Source of the DNA: Owenia fusiformis
Taxonomy: Eukaryota; Annelida; Polychaeta; Sabellida; Oweniidae
Reading direction: 5' to 3'
Assembly: GCA_903813345.2 (NCBI GenBank)
Contig: CAIIXF020000011.1
Span: 19,763,754-19,827,753, forward strand
DNA length: 64,000 nt
Shown: in pieces, positions 48,001 through 59,140 of the stretch
How positions within the stretch are numbered: position 1 is the stretch's first letter
How the letters are laid out: each line of letters starts with the position of its first letter
The notes under the pieces: generated by a model
Databases searched by the model: none
What the model saw: only the letters and a program-made list of their open reading frames with translations
Told to the model about the DNA's origin: nothing
Translations under genes and position numbers: made by a program

Positions 48001-51000
48001 TTTATTTGCCATCGTCTTTCAGGAATGGATCCTGCAGCACCAAAGTTTGAAGGAAGCGAAATTGAATTCAGGCTTGACTCCTCTGATGCTAAATTTGTTG
48101 ATATAATACATACAGATGCAGATATGTATGTCCATTCATATATAGCTTTTAATGTCACCGCCAAAAGTGGTGACATATTGTCATGGCCTCAAATTTGTAA
48201 CGGCGGTTTGCCTTCGGCATCTGTAACAAATATAAGGTGGTGACATTTTGCATGTTAAAGCCCTTTATGAAATTATATTATCCAAACAAAATTTACATCG
48301 TCAATCGCCACAATATAGCGTCTTCGATATCGTCGATGACAACGGAATCTAAATTTTAGATTTAATTGACCATATGCCGTTGTAAATTATCCCATCACAA
48401 CATATACATTATCACAAGAGCTTTAAATATGTTAGTTTAATTGTAAATGTGACATAACTTCCGCATCAAATACGGGAATAAAGATAGAATTGAAGAGAAA
48501 AAGTTAAAAAATGTAGGTATGACGTGCACGGACCTGGGGACAATTCGGGAAATACGGGCTAATCTCAGCTTTAAGCGTTAATATCTGGCTTATTTAAAAA
48601 GCTAACTATGTGCATTATATATCATTTTGAAGTATTTTTTATTCGCATTTCACTGAAATTATTTTTCCTCGAAAAGTGTGATGGGATCTACCATATTTTT
48701 GAAGTTAAATGTACTCCGACATCGTCAAATACGCTGTAAGGCGTAACATTTCGCGCTTACATGGTTCGTTGAAATCGGGATAACTTTTGAAATACTGATC
48801 AGAATTATACTAAAATTTCACATTTTATTCATTGATACATGTGCTTTTATGACGTCACAATTGCCTAGCGGCTACAGTTCAAATCGTCTTATATGAACGC
48901 TTTTAAGATTTTCAAAATTGTGTAAGGTTTTGAAGGCGAAGGAGACAAGCAATAAGTTTACCTTTATTTAACCTTCTAATTTAGGTCTGATTTCAAAAAA
49001 AATTTAACTGCACAATATTGTCATGGCGAAATTTACAAAACAATAACCGATTTCTTTATTTTTCAAATAATAAGAGAATAAGAGTTGCTTTTAGAGACTT
49101 GAAAAAATGTAACGCATCGATTTTTTACCACAAATCCAATACACATCAATTTTTACTAACGCCCCGAGTCGATTTCCTGACCGTTTTTCAAAAATCAAAA
49201 ACATTTTAGAAATATTGTCCTCGAGATCTTGTTGCTCTGTGAATTTTACCAGGATTGGATAAGAATAAAGCATCTTATTTTTAGGTTGACTAAACTTGAC
49301 AAAATGTAACGCTTGTCGTTTTTGACGTTATAATGCTGATTGCGCCCTATACTGCCCATTGTATTGTTTTGGTATTTTGACGCCATAATGTTACTCTAAT
49401 TGTCCCCAGTTTCGTGCGACGTGTAAGGACACTTTCGGAAAAAGTAGTAAAATGGAAGGCTTGTATTTCATGTTTACGGATTTTTCTAAGCAGCAATAAA
49501 TATGATTTTATGTTAATCTATTCATTTTTCCTGAATGTAAACAATATAGTTTTAGCTTCTGTGATGTTAATACAACTTTTTACTGTGAAAACTTTTAAAA
49601 AACACGAGTAACACAATAAATTCATTTACCATGATACAAGTTTAGGGTTCATTCCTTTGAACTTTCAATCAGGGCTCTTGATTTCCACTAAGCGCAAGTA
49701 CAGTAGTAGAGTATGGACTGTGTCATAAACTGTCATTATGGGCAATAATGCAAAATTATTATATGGGAGAAAGGAAGTTTACAAATCAAAATCCCACCAA
49801 AACACGAAAATGCAATTAAGAAACGATTTAAGTATGTTGAATGCAACACGTCAAGATCGCATTATTTGTTCCCAAAATGTAATAGTATTTCGAATATTTC
49901 AGACTTGGTTTCCTACCACAACTTGGCCACGTAGATTTTTATCCGAATGGAGGCCGAGACCAGCCAGGTTGTCTCTTATTCACCTGTGATCATTCGGTTT
50001 CTCATCAGCTCTACCTTGAGTCAATAGACAAATCCTGCGCATTCTATTCCACTCCATGCAATTACAGTAAAATTTACTCAAAAGATGGTGGTGTGAGTAA
50101 TAGTTTATCTAAATCTTTAAACATCCATGATTAATTTTAATGAAAATTAACTAATCCCTGCTCGATTTACCATGTTTTAATTTCTAAAATTTTGCATCTG
50201 ATTTCAATCTGTACTTTACCATGCATCCAACATTATGCTATCATTCATTTTCAACTGAGCATGATAAATAGGTGTTAAAAGTTTAATACCCGATATATTC
50301 ATATGCTTACGTTTACGTTCCTAGATGTGTTATGCTACTACTGTTGATTCATGCTCAATGAACGTGATGGGGTACTACTCAGATAGATATAAGGACCAAC
50401 ATGGGGCGTTTTATCTCAAGACAAATAAAACTAAACCAAGATGCAATAGCTTGGGTATGATATCTGTCATCTGGTTTCTTGCACAAGTATATCAGCTAGA
50501 GTGAAAAACCTCAGTTTCCACTTTCTGAGGTATTAAAAAAGGGATGTGTCAGTTCCCGAGCACACAAAATTAAATTATCTTTGACTACAAACATTTTTAT
50601 ATATGCACTAATATGGCCCTTATTGAAATAAAGCGACCACCATATGCAACTATCGTAAGTAATTTAAATATCAAAGGGAACTCATCACGCATTAAATATA
50701 CCCACATTTGACTAATAGCTCTTACTATAGACAAAGTTTTTCAAAATGAGAGTTGATCTTTAAAACTATATAGCTTAACCAACTATAGAATAAGGTAATT
50801 GCTGTAGTCTATATTTCAGTAACAACATCACCATGTGGGACTACGCAGAGCGCGCCGGGTAGCACGACCAAATATAGCACAGTCAAAGCCACTACAAGTC
50901 CCAACTACGATGACAGTCGATGTGATAGTTTGAATGGAGAATGTAAACTAACATCGGCTGGTTGTGCCGGAAACTTTGTAACAGGAGAGTGTGGTGGTCC

Positions 51001-51457
51001 AACAGATAGACAATGTTGCACTCCCTTAGGTACTAGTATATATAAAGATTAAGCATTTTATATAATATTGCAATTGATCAGTAGATATAAACAGTTAACC
51101 CTGAATCAAATCCCCTGTGTTAAGAACTGTTTATTGAATTATCCAAAACCATGTACTTCCTCAATATTATTGTTCAAACTTTCAGTGGTGTATGACGATA
51201 GTAAATGTGAATGTCTCAAAGGAACATGTAAGCTAGTCGCTAACGGTTGCAGTGGAGGAAACTTTTACACCGGAAAGTGTGGAGGCCCGGCAGATAGAAA
51301 GTGTTGTGTACCAACAGATCCGAACTATAACGATGCATCATGTGAATCAAGACAAGGTGTGTGCAAGATGACTACGACCGAGACGTGTAGCTGTGGACAA
51401 TTCTACTCTGGTTTCTGTGGTGGACCCTCACACAGGCGATGTTGTATCTCAGACTAG
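42059..51457 (+). CDS. Secreted neutral lipase (pancreatic-lipase family), N-terminus unresolved
   Basis: Exons 42059-42460, 43899-43950, 44479-44637, 45942-46053, 46301-46613, 48023-48125, 49903-50092, 50325-50454, 50820-51029 and 51186-51457 give 647 residues in phase. Residues 1-150 are an unrecognised extracellular-looking domain with a furin-like ERVKRGS site. The lipase fold starts at about 155 (ICIEEIGVCFTRGPF...FLYTRES). The triad is complete: Ser324 in GHSLG, Asp349 in GMDPAAP, His411 in FTCDHSVSHQLYLESI, with GHVDFYPNGG between. The tail has a Thr/Ser linker and three six-Cys CGGP modules. No signal-peptide exon was found. The frame is open upstream of ATG 42070, so that ATG is not a convincing start; the first exon may join lysozyme exon 7 (phase 1) or an unseen exon. 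Expected to hydrolyse lipid esters outside the cell. Confidence 0.8.
42598..43814. mobile_element. 1.2-kb TIR element with TTTAC target duplication
   Basis: cacggtgttatagtatgacg(gttacgaca) at the left and its inverse (tgtcgtaac)cgtcatgctataacaccgtg at the right give 29-bp terminal repeats with one or two mismatches. TTTAC precedes the left end and follows the right end. The interior has several gcgtaaccg-like words and no clear transposase. It lies in the intron between lipase-side exons 1 and 2. Confidence 0.75.
43979..44231. mobile_element. 253-bp MITE with TTGAGCCAGGCC ends
   Basis: ttgagccaggccacgggaaa at the left and tttcccatggccaggctcaa at the right, followed inward by gtcttatcaca/tgtgataagac, make ~35-bp inverted repeats. 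AATT overlaps both junctions. It lies in a lipase intron. Confidence 0.75.
44863..44992. mobile_element. 130-bp GGGAGGTTAAGCTT MITE, intact copy
   Basis: gggaggttaagcttgca at the left, tgcaagcttaaattccc at the right, TA on both sides. It is the same family as the MITE split by the LINE at 33853/36151. It lies in a lipase intron. Confidence 0.75.
45321..45769. mobile_element. TIR element with T-rich core
   Basis: gtatttcatacctactgagg(ttctaggtacat) at the left is repeated in inverse at 45731-45769. The core (45415-45660) is almost entirely T runs broken by CAA or C, low-complexity and not coding despite an open frame. It lies in a lipase intron. Confidence 0.65.
45775..45869. repeat. 95-bp near-perfect palindrome
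   Basis: ttatgtac...ggatacagggtttatcc...gggaaatata runs into its inverse tatatttccc...ggataaaccctgtatcc...gtacataa with almost no loop. It sits 73 bases before a lipase exon, adjacent to the T-rich element. It could extrude as a cruciform or make a long RNA hairpin in the pre-mRNA. Confidence 0.85.
47208..47443. mobile_element. 236-bp MITE with TAATGCCGAGGTCACATTTG ends
   Basis: taatgccgaggtcacatttg(ctccgattcatcggc) at the left and its inverse ending caaatgtgacctaggcatta at the right give ~35-bp arms with two mismatches. It is the largest member here of the ACATTTGC family (compare 14889 and 39334). It lies in a lipase intron. Confidence 0.8.
48520..49423. mobile_element. 905-bp-type TA-flanked MITE, copy 2
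   Basis: TA at 48518-48519 and 49424-49425. The ends are tgacgtgcacggacctgg and cagtttcgtgcgacgtg. It is colinear with 15243-16147 throughout, with scattered substitutions. It lies in the lipase intron before the exon carrying the catalytic His. Confidence 0.8.
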
Positions 51458-51764
51458 ATCTTGTATGGCGTATTAATTTATTAACAGTAACAATTACTCA
51501 GACTGTTAAACTAGAACTTGATTGATCAACAAACTTGGATTATCTTGGATGTTGATTGGGAATTAATATTTAGCTCTGTACAGGCATGTTTTAAGAAGAC
51601 TGAAAATTGACTGAAAATCTCATATTGTCTTTATTTATTCTATATAGAATATCATAGATGTATGTTAGATGTACACGCATTGTATTTATAACAATCAAAG
51701 TCAGTTGATTGTGAAATATAAAAACAGTGTGACCTCAGTAAAACTCTGGAACGTGTTGGATATA

Positions 51765-51770
51765 ATTAAA
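51765..51770 (+). terminator. Possible poly(A) signal, lipase gene
   Basis: ATTAAA about 310 bases after the lipase stop codon. No AATAAA occurs closer. Weak support. Confidence 0.3.
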
Positions 51771-52559
51771 GCTATATCACTCATGTAGTGCATATATTGT
51801 ATTTTAATATAGTTTAGTGCTAATGTTAGTAACTGTTCCGAGCGAAATTTCTAAGATTATTTTACTGGATATTATCACTTAAGTGTTCAGGGTTTTGCTT
51901 ATCAACAAGGAGTTATACTTAGTAAATATGCCCACTAACACGGGGCAGCACCTGTCCCAGTGTAAATGAGTATAACCGGTTATGAAAGACACGGTCATTA
52001 AAAATGGAATATACTGTACAGATATATATCGTGAGTCCCAAAAAGTGTTTTCTCAGCAGTTGATTACTTAAATTGCTTGATAATTTCTATAAATTGGCCA
52101 AAGGGTATCATTAGCAAGTTGTACTAATATGAAAGAGATTAGTTAAAACATATTATGTAAGAATTGACAAATTCAAAAATGTATGTCAAAAAATCCAATA
52201 TCAGAGCTGCGTAATGAGACCTATATATTTGTGTCTGTTATCAGTCTTGTTTAGTCTCAAAACAGCTAAGTATTTTCCTCGCTGGTTAAAAAAATTTCAA
52301 ACATAAAGAGGCTTTAACACGTAGCTCAATGATGGAGCTAAGGTTGCCAAACTTATAGTGTGAGGTTCCATATCCATCCGCCAAAAGGTATGACCCTTAC
52401 ATGTATGTAGTCCATTTAAGAACCCGTGCTCTTGTTCTAAAAAACGCCACAGTTGGCTTCTAGGGCACATAGTATGTCATTAGTTGGCATCAAAATAAAA
52501 AGGAGAAGTTCAACTCTCATTTAACAAAACAGCGATGTGGATCAAAAATATTTCCAACG
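51771..52559. other. Intergenic, no gene recognised
   Basis: A tRNA-like stretch at 52320-52382 (tagctcaatgatggagc) is probably a decayed tRNA-derived repeat. Otherwise nothing is supported. Confidence 0.4.
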
Positions 52560-53551
52560 CAGGGTGACCGGAAAAAAGGAGACCATTGAAGTAATCAATT
52601 TCTCCTAAACTAGACAAGTGCCATCAATGAAATTTTGCATACACTGGAACAGTTATATGAAAATTTGTTACTGAAGGTTTCAATACAAGCATTCAACTGG
52701 TTCAGGAGCTATGATCATTTACATAACATGCTCCAAATAGGCACAATTGAGACCAACGCAGAGTTGGATTCATATGGCAAACTACCCTTACATGTTCTGC
52801 CCTCTATGGCATTATTATGGCATTACATATAGCAGTGATTGCCTTCTTTAGGTCAACAATAGTCTGAGGATTGTTTTGGTATAGATTGTCTTTCAAATAT
52901 CCATACAAAAAGAAATCAGCAGGATTCAAGTCTAGGCTGTAATGGCAATGAAGGGTTATCTGACATGTGGTTCATCATCCTGTTGCCAAAGTGCTGATTT
53001 ACCAAATCTTAAGAGTCACTTTAGGTATTGGGCATAGTGCCATGTTACTAAAACCACTATATGGCACAATTAAATCCCATATGAAAACCAAGGGCTGCCC
53101 AAAACCTCCTTAGGATGATACTGTAACTGAGTGGGACCACTGAGTCAGAAGCCATAGGTCAGATAAGCTTCGTCTCCATACACCTCAAATTTGAATCCAC
53201 CTGATTTCTTTTTGTGGGGCAATTTGAAAGACAATGTGTACCAAAACAATCCTGAGACAATTGCTGACCTAAAGGTGGCAATAAATGCTAAATGTAATGC
53301 CATAACAAGGTCGGAATATGTAAGGGTATTTGCCAAATGTATCCAGCTCTGCGTTGGTCTCAATTGCGCCTATTTGGAGCATGTTATGTAAATGATCATA
53401 GCTCCTGAACCAGTTGACTGCTTGTATTGACACTTTCAGGAACAAATTTCCATAGAACTGTCCTGATGTATGCAAAATTTCATTGATGTCACTAGTCTAT
53501 TTTAGGAGATATTGCCTATTTCAATGGTCTCCTTTTTTTCCGGTCACCCTG
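52560..53551. mobile_element. Fold-back mariner-like element (two inverted transposase 3' halves)
   Basis: The left arm (52560-~52935) and right arm (~53175-53551) are inverted copies over ~375 bases at roughly 88% identity, both ending in cagggtgaccggaaaaaa. The right arm, plus strand (53191-53391), encodes the end of a mariner-type transposase (NPPDFFLWGNLKDNVYQNN, then PETIADLKVAI and CIQLCVGLNC). The left arm holds the same region on the minus strand in decayed form. The catalytic N-terminal part is absent, so it cannot be autonomous. TA follows the right end; the left flank is not TA. Confidence 0.8.
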
Positions 53552-54551
53552 TATGTACTACGCGTGTGCCCGTCATCTCAGAACTGAGCATATGGTAGCA
53601 AACGCAAGTTACAATAAATGGATGCTGATATCTCGAAAAGTAACCGGACTCCCTATAATTTGATGTAGATCAATCGAACCCATACATGAACAAGTACATT
53701 TTGATATATAACACAATGGGGGGGGGGGGGGTAAGCGTTTCATATTTGGTCATGGACGTCATATGTGCAACTGCAAAGTACTGTTCAGAATTTTCAAATT
53801 TCGTGTTAGATTACGGTACTCACACCTTTTGGAGGGGAGTGTATGTTGTTTAAGTTCACACGATTTGAACTTGGTGTAAGGTGATACGTTACTAGTATAC
53901 TAATTTTCAAAGGACTAAGCGATATGGCGTCATAGTTCTAATAACTATCCGTCTCAATTTTGGGGTTCCAATACTTTTTAATTAATGACCTTATTCTGTC
54001 ATCTGGCCCTGGTAGATGCCCTGGTATCTTGACGGGACTTTATAATTGACGCTGTTTCTGTCGAATAAGTCAGATATTTACATGTCCAACAAGGCCTGGT
54101 TCCAGGTTGTAAGCCCCTTATTCCAACATAAACGTTCTATATAACAAATTCCATCTGCGTACATATAACTGAATAGTAACTTATAATTAACTCTGTCAAT
54201 GGTTGTCAGGATATTTCTCTAGAATGAGATTTCTCATGTTGTGAAAGTTTCATGAAGAAAAAAGCAAGAGAACAATTGAACATTTTGCGTCTGTAACAAA
54301 TGGCAGGTGATGACATTTTGGATGTTATGTCTTGTTAAACATTATATAGTGACTGTAGGCTAAATCACGATTATGATAGAAATGTATTAAATAAAAAGCA
54401 TGCTTTCAATCATGAATTGTCATAACTATACATGCCTGCATTTTAAAAAGTGTAGGTTAAATCATGAATTATATTGTTCTATATTACAATGGTAACAATA
54501 CAAAAAGTAAATGACATTACTAGCTGTTTCAATATTTTGTAACATTTCCAG
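53552..54551. other. Intergenic upstream of galaxin-like gene 1
   Basis: Includes a G run at ~53718-53730. No gene or recognised repeat. Confidence 0.4.
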
Positions 54552-54561
54552 TATAAATATA
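54552..54561 (+). promoter_or_regulatory. Possible TATA box, galaxin-like gene 1
   Basis: cagTATAAATATAtcg lies 93 bases upstream of the ATG, a spacing that would give a 5' UTR of about 60 bases. It is the best TATA match seen next to any start in the window. A+T richness makes chance matches common. Confidence 0.4.
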
Positions 54562-54644
54562 TCGTACTCTTTGGCGATACCTGGAAATTGCATCATCTAG
54601 TTTTCAATCATACTGGCAAGAGTTTTCGGACATCAATTTTCGAA

Positions 54645-55454
54645 ATGACGAACTCTACATTAGTTGTTCTGTTGGTCGTTCTTCTAGGACATACAATTAC
54701 AGGTACTGTACAATATATAAATTATAATTTCTGCTTTTTTCGAAAGAAACACATTGTACACCCTTATTTTCAATAATAACTATTGACATATGCACTGGTA
54801 TACCCTCTTATGGGTGTCTAGTGCCGATCCTTATTATCATTACTAGAGAATTATATTAAATATAAATAAAATACAAATATTAAATAAAATAGACACTAGG
54901 TCAACAGAAAGATGCCAGTGAGAAGTCTGTTAATCTATATCATTATCATCTGTATATTTATACAGACCTGTCGATCTGTTGATCAAATGGCTATTGGTAC
55001 TATATTTTACATATTAATACTTTAGTCAATCATGATACTATAGTAATGCTATTTTTAATCACGCAATAATAGCTCATTTATAGAACTATTCCAATGAGAG
55101 ATTTCGATCTTCAATGTTTCAGCGACTTGTCCAAAATGCGGTTCTAGCTGCAGATACCCATTCAAGACGTGTTGTAATAAATGCTGTGTCCGACGAGAAG
55201 GTCGAAACTCGGCATGCTGTGGAACTCGTGCTTATAATCCTGATTTCTATACGTGCTGCAATGGTACAATCGTTTCTAAACCTGGTTCAAACTCTAGGTG
55301 CTGTGGAACTCGTGCTTATAATCCTGGTTTATATAGGTGCTGTGATGGTACAATAGTATCTAAACCTGGTTCAAACTCGGCATGTTGTGGAAAACATGTT
55401 TATAATCCTAGTTTCTGGAAATGCTGTGATGGGATAATACGACTATGGTGCTGA
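54645..55454 (+). CDS. Galaxin-like secreted Cys-rich protein 1
   Basis: Exons 54645-54702 and 55123-55454 give 129 aa. Signal peptide MTNSTLVVLLVVLLGHTIT, then a Cys head (CPKCGSSCRYPFKTCCNKCC), then three tandem repeats of about 28 residues of the form CCG-x3-Y-N-P-x3-Y/W-x-CC-x-G-x-I. The double-Cys CCG...CC pattern is the galaxin repeat first described in coral skeletal matrix and found in other invertebrates. Expected to be secreted and disulphide-rich, possibly in matrix or mucus; the specific role is unknown. All repeats lie in one exon, unlike its paralogue at 60478. The last repeat is cut short, ending IIRLWC. A poly(A) signal follows at 55529. Confidence 0.85.
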
Positions 55455-55528
55455 TGTACACAGGTTAATGAGACACGGTTTCAAGAGGCAGGATTGCAAA
55501 AACAATGTCGTTTTATATGTTGAATCAA

Positions 55529-55534
55529 AATAAA
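55529..55534 (+). terminator. Poly(A) signal, galaxin-like gene 1
   Basis: AATAAA 75 bases after the stop codon (tcaaAATAAAcaatt). Confidence 0.65.
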
Positions 55535-56939
55535 CAATTAAAAAATATAATGTAAATTTAAATTCTTATTGTTGAGTTTGTTTTTAAATCGCTTATCATG
55601 TCTTATACACATATTGCCCCCCCCCCCTTCCACCCCCTCCGTCCCATTTAAATTATTTTCGATTATTTTTTATATCATGTTTGGATTTATTCTATAAAGT
55701 CAGCAATGGCATAAATTCAGTTATTATAACGTTACCTACAAGTTTTTATTACAGGTCGTGTCTACTATTGTTGCTCTAATTATGGCAAAAACATTGACTT
55801 GTGCACATTGATGGCCTTGCGCCTTTTTTGTAGATCTCGATCCCATATCTTAAAAGTGTATCGCGGTTCAAAAAAATCGTAGAAGACCTAACATATTTTA
55901 CCATCCCGCGCGCCTATTCATTCAGGAATTCAATTGTAATTTTTTTTGAAAAAATAAATCTTCCAGATTTTAAAAAAAATTCCAGCAGAAATTGACTGCT
56001 CCCCCTCCGTCCCATTTTCACGACCAGCGGACGTGTATATACTAAGAAGATAGTGACTTCACTAATTTGCATACTATTGAGACAACATGATGGAAGGACT
56101 GAAGTTTGAAACCAGAAGAGTATAATAAAAAGTGTGCTACTGACTTTTCTGAAAGTATTATGCAAAATGTCCAGTTTCATCTCTAAAAAAATTCGGATTC
56201 GTTTTTGGGTAGCCATCGTGATAACCGCACCTGTGTAAATGCACCAAGTGCACCAAAGAAATAGACCCGTCATAACTTGGGCTGATCAAAAGAGGTAACC
56301 TTTTCGGATGCCATAAAAAACATTTAATTACATCCTTTTTTGGGAAAATGGAGGATGTATAGGATATTTAGAATTTGAATTTCAGATGTTGACTCACTTA
56401 TTGTGATTGGCATAATAATGATGAAATATACATTTTTAAATTACATCAATTTGGAAAAAAATTAAAGCATAGGATATTAAAATGTTGAAATTCGGATATT
56501 ACCCAAATTACAGATCCTGACTATGTAATGATAAATTAACCATTTATTTCCATTTTATAATATTCATACTAATGTTATCCCAATGAAAAACTGTCCGTGT
56601 CTTCATCATATAACACAGCATATGCATTTTAGCTAATTTCATCTATAAAATTCACCGCTAGGCTTGTCTTTCCGATTTATTAGATGTCAATGGTCAGTAG
56701 CACCAACTCTTACCTTTTTACATAACTAAATTAAATACATCTATACAATGTGACTCGATACAACGCCATTCGGTATAATGATTTTCGGTACAATGTGCGT
56801 CGGAATGCCATTCGGTACGATGGCTTTCAAATTAACATGTATCACTATAGTAAAAAGGATTTTCATTACAAATCTGGAAAAACTTATTTTTCTGTTAGTA
56901 AATGAGAGTAGGCACGTGCGTACTTTGCGTAAACATGTA
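55535..56939. other. Intergenic, no gene recognised
   Basis: Short C runs at ~55617-55627 and A+T-rich unique sequence. The minus ORF at 55914-56273 has no recognised content. Confidence 0.4.
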
Positions 56940-57300
56940 GCTGTCACTGGAAATAAATGTTTTGACCCACGAGAAGGTCCAACCCGGTGTAAAAGAGAAG
57001 GAGGTCCTGTCAAATTATGGTCCTACTTTCCATTGATTTTATGGTGACCTAAATACAACTCTTTCCCTTATTATCGTATCCACAATCAGGGCCAGTAAGG
57101 GCCTTTAAGAAAGGGGACCATAATCCCCAGGGGACCATAATTTCTTTTACACCGGCATGGCGCTATGGAACTCGTGCCTACAATCCTTATTTCTATACGT
57201 GCTGTGATGGTAAAATCGTATTTAAATCTGGCTTAAACCCTAGATGATGTGGAACTTGTGCCGACAATTCCGATTTCTATACCACTGTGGAACAACTGGA
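56940..57300 (+). pseudogene. Broken galaxin-like copy interrupted by a MITE
   Basis: 56945-56983 (tcactggaaataaatg...cgagaaggtcc) matches the Cys-head region of galaxin-like gene 1. After the MITE (56984-57155) the match resumes (ggaactcgtgcctacaatcc, ttctatacgtgctgtgatgg). Removing the MITE restores continuity with the gene. A TGA replaces a repeat Cys codon near 57245 (cctagaTGAtgtgg), an earlier Cys is changed, and the match fades by ~57290. No signal exon was identified. Confidence 0.75.
56984..57155. mobile_element. CCGGTGTAAAAG MITE, copy 2
   Basis: 172 bases with ccggtgtaaaag and cttttacaccgg ends, ~88% like 26953-27125. It is inserted in the galaxin pseudogene. Comparison with the intact paralogue suggests the target was aacccggcatg, so CCGG is either duplicated target or element end. 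Confidence 0.75.
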
Positions 57301-58816
57301 AACGAAGATATGTCTTCGTTTCAACATGGTCGGACTTCCGGAAGCAGAGTTACTATAGTAAGCTATTGGTGCACACTCCCGTTTCACAGGAAACAATGGA
57401 ATGTGACGTTATGAAAAATATTCTCGCAATTTGACGAACATTCGACGACGTCATTATTCCTTCAAAATTCACTGAAGCATGTACATAAAATTATGAAAAT
57501 GACACATTACATTTTAATTACCTACATTCTATCTAAGAAATGCATCGATGAAAAAGTATATCGGAACAAACCAAGCAACTTCAATCAAAACATCGATTTA
57601 AAATTGAATAAACATGGAAACCAAGACAAATATTCTGAACTTTAAAATTGAAAACTTTGTACTAATCTTCCATGTTTGATGAATTTATATGCAAATCCTA
57701 CAAGATATAATCATTAATAATATCATTTAGATAATCATTACATCAAAATGACATGTGCATCTTCATTTCAAATTAGAATTCATCATGATTGAAAGTTATG
57801 ATTTGTAGAGAATTTGTTCTGATAACTTTTAATGCGGGACTCATCAATCGCTTTTTACGTTTTCTCGCGTATTATCTAATAGAGCGAGAATTTCTCTATT
57901 CTTTATATAAGACTCAAAGAATACGGTATATGTTCATGAAGAAGTATGGTTTACCCTATCATTTGGTACCAATGTAATGTAATATGCGCAGGCAAGTAAA
58001 AAAGCTATCCAATTATTTTAATAAAATCTGTCCTCTCTAATTCCGATGAAACGGGACACAAAGTCCCCATTTTGAGTGTAAAATGACGTCAAAACGGTCT
58101 AGGCACATTTAGTTCAGACTCTGGTATCATTCATTTTAAAAGGTGAAAAACTAAAATAGTGTCTCTAATTTTTTAATACATTATTATCACCTAATGCGCA
58201 GCTGAGAAAAATATTTTTTTAAGACTCAAAATATTAAAATACTCACACTCGCATAGATTAAAAATGCCCAATTGATTTTAACGGGGATTTTTATCACGAA
58301 GGCTTCACTTCGACATTTTTCAATATTTTATAGAATTTACAAGGTTAAAATGACCATCAGGTCATGAAATATACTTTTTTTGTAGAACAAACATCTTCTT
58401 AATTGTTGACCATAAGAATTTGAGATGATTCATTGCAATTTAAAAGGCTTAGATGGCTTAGAACATATCTATCTAATTTTCGTACAAAATCCATCGTGGC
58501 TGATACGTTTACATCTGTATCACTGATAAGTATAGTTTCAGTATGTTCTTGAGACTTTTCCGGATCTAATAATATAATAACTGTACGACAAAGTGCTATA
58601 TAACTCACAAAATCTACATTTAAGTACCATACGCAGGCTGAAAGTCAGAGTTGAACACGAGTCACTCACAATTACGGTTGCGACAATAGCTATTGTGACG
58701 TCATACGCTGTTCGTTATTTGTAAATATTTATTCATAGAATTGATGATCCATGAAATTAAGTATTATCCTGAAAATATCATAAACATTGATGGAACTGTT
58801 AAAAAATATATAGAGG

Positions 58817-58956
58817 ATATCCTATGATTTTTGAGGGATACCATTTTTATCCATGAGTGGATATCGCTCATCTCCACGAGTGAGCGCAGCAAATGAGTGG
58901 AGATTTGCGATATCCAAGAGTGGATAAAAATGATAGCCGAGAAAACCATAGGATAT
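58817..58956. repeat. 140-bp palindrome (ATATCCTATG family)
   Basis: atatcctatgatttt at the left and aaaaccataggatat at the right, with further pairing of ttttatccatgagtggat with its inverse. The loop is cacgagtgagcgcagcaaat. Same family logic as 18611-18745 and 59621-59754. Confidence 0.75.
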
Positions 58957-59048
58957 TTTATCCCATGGTTACAAGGATATAGATCGAATATCACGTGAAG
59001 ATATAATTGATACGTGGATGAAGATATCATATTTAACCAAACAATTCC

Positions 59049-59140
59049 CAAACCATCCAATATCACTTTTGAAACCATCGAATATCACTTTTTGAAAGGT
59101 GATATTCGATGGTTTTAAAAGTGATATTCGATGGTTTTGA
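59049..59140. repeat. Palindrome of AACCATCGAATATCAC units
   Basis: Two direct copies of aaccatc(g/c)aatatcac are followed by two inverted copies gtgatattcgatggttt, making a ~90-base hairpin. Confidence 0.75.

Noticed and set aside
52316-52382. tRNA-like sequence with D-arm tagctcaatgatggagc and a loop containing GCC
   Set aside because: Anticodon and T-stems pair poorly and the acceptor ends do not match. More likely a tRNA-derived SINE relic than a gene.
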